Origin: Puffinus mauretanicus
Taxonomy: Eukaryota > Chordata > Aves > Procellariiformes > Procellariidae
Length of the DNA: 64,000 nucleotides
Assembly (NCBI GenBank): GCA_023333565.1
Contig: JAJKFH010001563.1
Coordinates: 186,001-250,000 of the forward strand
Reading direction: 5' to 3'
In this document: positions 60,536 to 64,000 of the stretch, one piece after another
Layout: every line of letters starts with the position of its first letter
Position numbering within the stretch: the first letter of the stretch is position 1
Position numbers and translations under genes: made by a program
Notes under the pieces: generated by a model
The model's database searches: none
Seen by the model: only the letters and a program-made list of their open reading frames with translations
What the model was told of the DNA's origin: nothing

Positions 60536-60838
60536 GCGTGCAGCACCCACGCAGCACCACTCTGGCAATCCTGCAACAACAGACCGCTCTGCATCCCAGC
60601 AGGAATAAACGGGGTTGCAGTCCTCCTCTGCAACCCTACAGTAACCAACTGACCCTTGCTTGCATCCTGGCACACCTCTGCAACCCCAGAATAACAACCG
60701 GCTACCTGCTGCCATCCTAGCCATCTCTGCAACCCCACAATAACACGCCCGTTAGTCATCTCACCTCCCGCGTAACCCTGCAGTAATAAACTGGTGTTTT
60801 CCTTCGTCCCAGCCCTCCCGTGCAACCCTACAATAATG
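60536..60838. repeat. Degenerate minisatellite, about 60-bp unit
   Basis: Five or so units share CTCTGCAACCC(T/C)ACA followed by AATAAC and TGCATCC-type words, spaced about 55-65 bp. Substitutions are many, so the array is old. Confidence 0.75.
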
Positions 60839-63800
60839 GACTTTGGGAGAGGTGGAGACCGCGTGTGGGGTGAGCGTGCCCGGCCCAGCGCCGGCACCGG
60901 CTCCTGGCCATGCCACGGGTGTTGCTCTGGGCTGTGGTTGAGGCTCTGTGCCCACATCACCCGAGGAATAGCCCAGCGCAGCACATCTGCTCGTGGCCTG
61001 AGCTGCCACCTCGCCAGCCACATGTGGCCGCATCCATCCCGGCTGAGCTACAAGAACTGGGGCTGTGCCAGGGCTGGGGATGTCGCTCCCGGAGTCAGCT
61101 CACGTGGCCTCTCAGGTGCTTTGGAGGAGGGGTCCAGTCCCACCAGCCTGCTCACATCTGCCCTTAGTTAGTGGCTCACGTGGATTTTGGAAGCCTGAGG
61201 ATGTAGGAGGGGCTGGTCCTGAACAGAAAGAGGTTTTCTCCATCCAGCTTATCACTTTCCCTTCCCACCTCCCCACGCCACTCTGCACTCTGCAGTCTGC
61301 GTGAGCTGAGGGACGCTCTGAGCATCTTGCAGGATCGGCCCCTCTGGAAGGAGCGGAGCTGGGCGGGCTGCAGCAAGCATTTGGCCGTGGGTTCTCCCCC
61401 AGGAGCAGACCCTGAGCTTTCCCCAGTGCTTCATGGTGCTCGCTGGGCGCCGGGAGCCGGGCTGCTTGGCGCCAGCGCTGGCGGGGAGCCACACGCTGCT
61501 TTCCCCGCCGCTGCAGCGCTGGAGAGCTGAGCAGAGCTGAGGATCTGGGGAATCCCCCAGCTCCGCAGGGCTGGGGCCACCCTTGAGGTTGGGAAGCTGA
61601 GAGCAGAGCTTGATTTGGAGGGGTCTCTGTGCAGGGGGTTGGAGCTGACAGACACCCCACTGGGGCGCTGAGATAAGGGACGCGGTGGGGCTCTGGGGTT
61701 TGCTGGGCCGCCAGCTCTGAGCGGAGCTAGTGAGCTGCAATGTTGGGTGAAGAAGGAGCAGGTTCGGCAGGGGTGGTGTGGGGTCTGCCGGGTGAGCAGG
61801 GTGCTTGGAGGGGCTGCGTGCACCTTGGAGTCCTCAGGGCAGGACTGCTCTGCACCTCCCTGGCACAGGGCGAGCGAGACTGGCACACTCTGCAGCTATG
61901 ATATTGTGGCTCTTCCCTGGCTCCATCCTCGGGCTCAGGTGAGGATCGTGACCTCCACGCACTCCTGGCTCCTCCATTCTGCCATGGCACAAGAGTTTCC
62001 GAAAGGACATCTCCCGGGCTGGCTGCAGCATCCTGTCGAGCAGCTGGTCCCCTGCACAGCACTCCAGAAGGAGTGAATTTGGGGACCATAGGGTCTTTCT
62101 TCCCTCTCCCTCCCCTCTGAGCAGAGACCAGGCCAGAGAGGGAGCTGCCGGCTCTTGTCCAGGCAGGTCAAGACTTGGACACAGGAGCAGATGGCTGGGG
62201 CTTATATTACGCTATCACAAACCCATGCAGGACCTGCTGAACCAGGGACATACAGGCTGTGCATTGCTCTCTCTCCCAGCCCACGGCTTTGCCTGACTTG
62301 GTGCTGATATCTGCTCAGAAGTGCCCCGAGCTGTTTGCTGGGAAGAATCAGCCATATGAACTGGGCTCCCACTGGTGGAATCTTGCTGGACTGGGTGGAG
62401 AGATTGGGAGGTTTGGGTTCGGAAGCTTGAGAACTGGGATGGGACCAAACTCGAAATGAGATGTGTCATGCTGATGTGCAGGTGCCGTGTCACGATGACA
62501 CGCCAAGGGATGGGGGTGCCAGTCCTCAGCCATGCTGGATGTGTTAGCGCTTGCTGGATTGCTGCCTGGATGGTGCGAGTGGAGCAGACGGACAAAAGGA
62601 AGAGGCTTGCGGGGACTGGAGATGAGCGCAGCTGGAGGTTGCAGTGTTCTCCCACAGTTTCTGTGCAGAGGGCACTGCCACAGGTTGCATCCCCTCCAGC
62701 GCAGGGCTGGCCAGTAGCGTGGAGACTCTCCTGCCCCGGTGCCCATCCCGGCACTGCCTGTCTGAGGATGGCCCATGACGGTGCAGCCTGGGCATGGATG
62801 GGACTGGGGTAATTACAGGATGCACACATGCCCCAGAGCCCAGACCCAGTAACTGTCCCTGACACCCCAGAGTCATGGGTGACTGTTCCAGAGGTGCAGG
62901 TGCCTGCTGGGTGCAGGGCATCACAGGGCAATGGGGCTGTCCTGGTCACCACTGGCCTTTTTTCCCTGCATGGGACCTGTCCTGTGAAGCCTCCTGCTCA
63001 GCGGCTTTGCTCGCGCTGGCTTGGCGTGTGGCCGGGCTCTGGCTGACGTGCAGTGGGCATGGCCCCGTTTGAAGTGCAGGCTTGTTGTGTGTTTACCCTG
63101 GCCAGCCTGAGGTGTACAGGAAACCAGAGAGCCCTGTTCCCTGGCTGTCACTTTATTTATTATGGTCACAGCTCGGGCTGCCCGCGCTGTGAAAAGAAGG
63201 TAGCAAAAACCCCAAGTGCTGCAGCGCGGCTCCTGCCCTGCCAGCCCTGCTCTGCTCTGATTCATACTGCTGTCCTGCGGCTGACAGCAGTCCTGTCCTG
63301 GAGCGGGATAGCGGGATGCTCAGTGCCACGCGATGCTCGTCCTGTCCGAGAGCAGAGTGGCTTGTCCCAGACGTGTCCAGCCACACCATGCCAGGAGAAA
63401 CTGTTGATGGACACCCAGCCCAATGCCACACTGCAGGCATTATGTACACTGGGTGTCCCAGCCCAGTCGCATCTTCCCTGGCTCTTCACCTCTTCTCTGC
63501 AAAACAGCAATGGGCATTTCCCCGGGTCTCCGCAGCTGCATCCCTGCTCCAGGGCTTTCTCTTCATCCATCTCTGTCACGCCAGGAAAGGAGGTGCAGGG
63601 GACACAGCCCAGCTGCCACCCCTATGTGCAGAGCCCGGGAGTCACCTGCTCTTTAGGCTTGCAGGACCCCAGCGTTTCATTGCCCATGGCTAGCAGCTCC
63701 ATGCAGCCTACTCCAGCCCTGTTGCTGTGGCAGGTCCTCGTCCTGGAGAGAACACCACGGTGGTGACCATGGTTGCTTTATGGATGAGGTTTAAGGATTG

Positions 63801-64000
63801 GAGGTTGTTGAGGACAGGGAATCCCTCCCTATGGGGCTGGGGACCGGCAGCCAGCTGCTCCCCACTGCCGTGCACTGCAAGCACCCGGGCAGCAGCGTAC
63901 AAAGCACTGCACGCTGCAAGACACGGGCAAACTCTCAGCCGAAGTGAAGGAGAGAGAGGAGACATTGTACACACAGCTATTTATAGGGACTGCCCTTCTG
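60839..64000. other. Right flank, no gene recognised
   Basis: No exon set was found on either strand. A minus-strand poly(A)-type signal (TTTATT on plus) at 63152-63157 could mark the end of a minus-strand gene beginning beyond the window. No matching coding exon is visible to its right within the window. Confidence 0.35.

Overview
The window is vertebrate and almost certainly avian nuclear DNA. It holds two CC-chemokine genes and one cytokine-receptor gene with ordinary introns. It also holds a CR1 retroposon with the bird-type 3' tail of repeated ATTCTATG, several GC-rich minisatellites and a CpG island. The gene set CCL21, CCL19, IL11RA is the block that lies on human 9p13. In birds this block is expected on the Z chromosome, but that placement is inference; the sequence does not show it.

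Layout: 1-900 is flanking DNA with an old CR1-like fragment, then the CCL21 promoter. CCL21 (+) has coding exons at 935-1997 and an untranslated last exon ending near 2825. The stretch 2.8-10.05 kb has no recognisable gene. CCL19 (+) has four coding exons at 10198-12546, with a poly(A) signal at 13385. From 13.4 to 35.6 kb is a gene-free interval with three CR1 fragments, one of them clearly young, and a 33-bp/77-bp minisatellite. IL11RA (-) has twelve coding exons between 40988 and 36129, with a poly(A) signal at 35657. From 41 to 64 kb no coding gene was recognised. That part has two large minisatellites, a striking inverted repeat carrying two MEF2-type sites, a TATA-type promoter candidate at 50 kb, a CpG island at 59.4-60.1 kb that may be the IL11RA promoter, and another minisatellite at 60.5-60.8 kb.

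How the genes relate: CCL19 and CCL21 are the two ligands of CCR7 and guide dendritic cells and naive T cells into lymphoid tissue. Their proximal promoters here share a module, an ISRE-like GAAANTGAAAGC about 25 bp ahead of an ATAAATAG TATA element, which suggests common ancestry and interferon/IRF input. IL11RA is the ligand-specific receptor for interleukin-11 and signals through gp130. It is transcribed toward the chemokines, as in mammals.

Limits: exon boundaries were set by hand from splice sites, reading phase and remembered human proteins, without database searches. Most long open frames in this GC-rich DNA are chance or antisense shadows and were left out.
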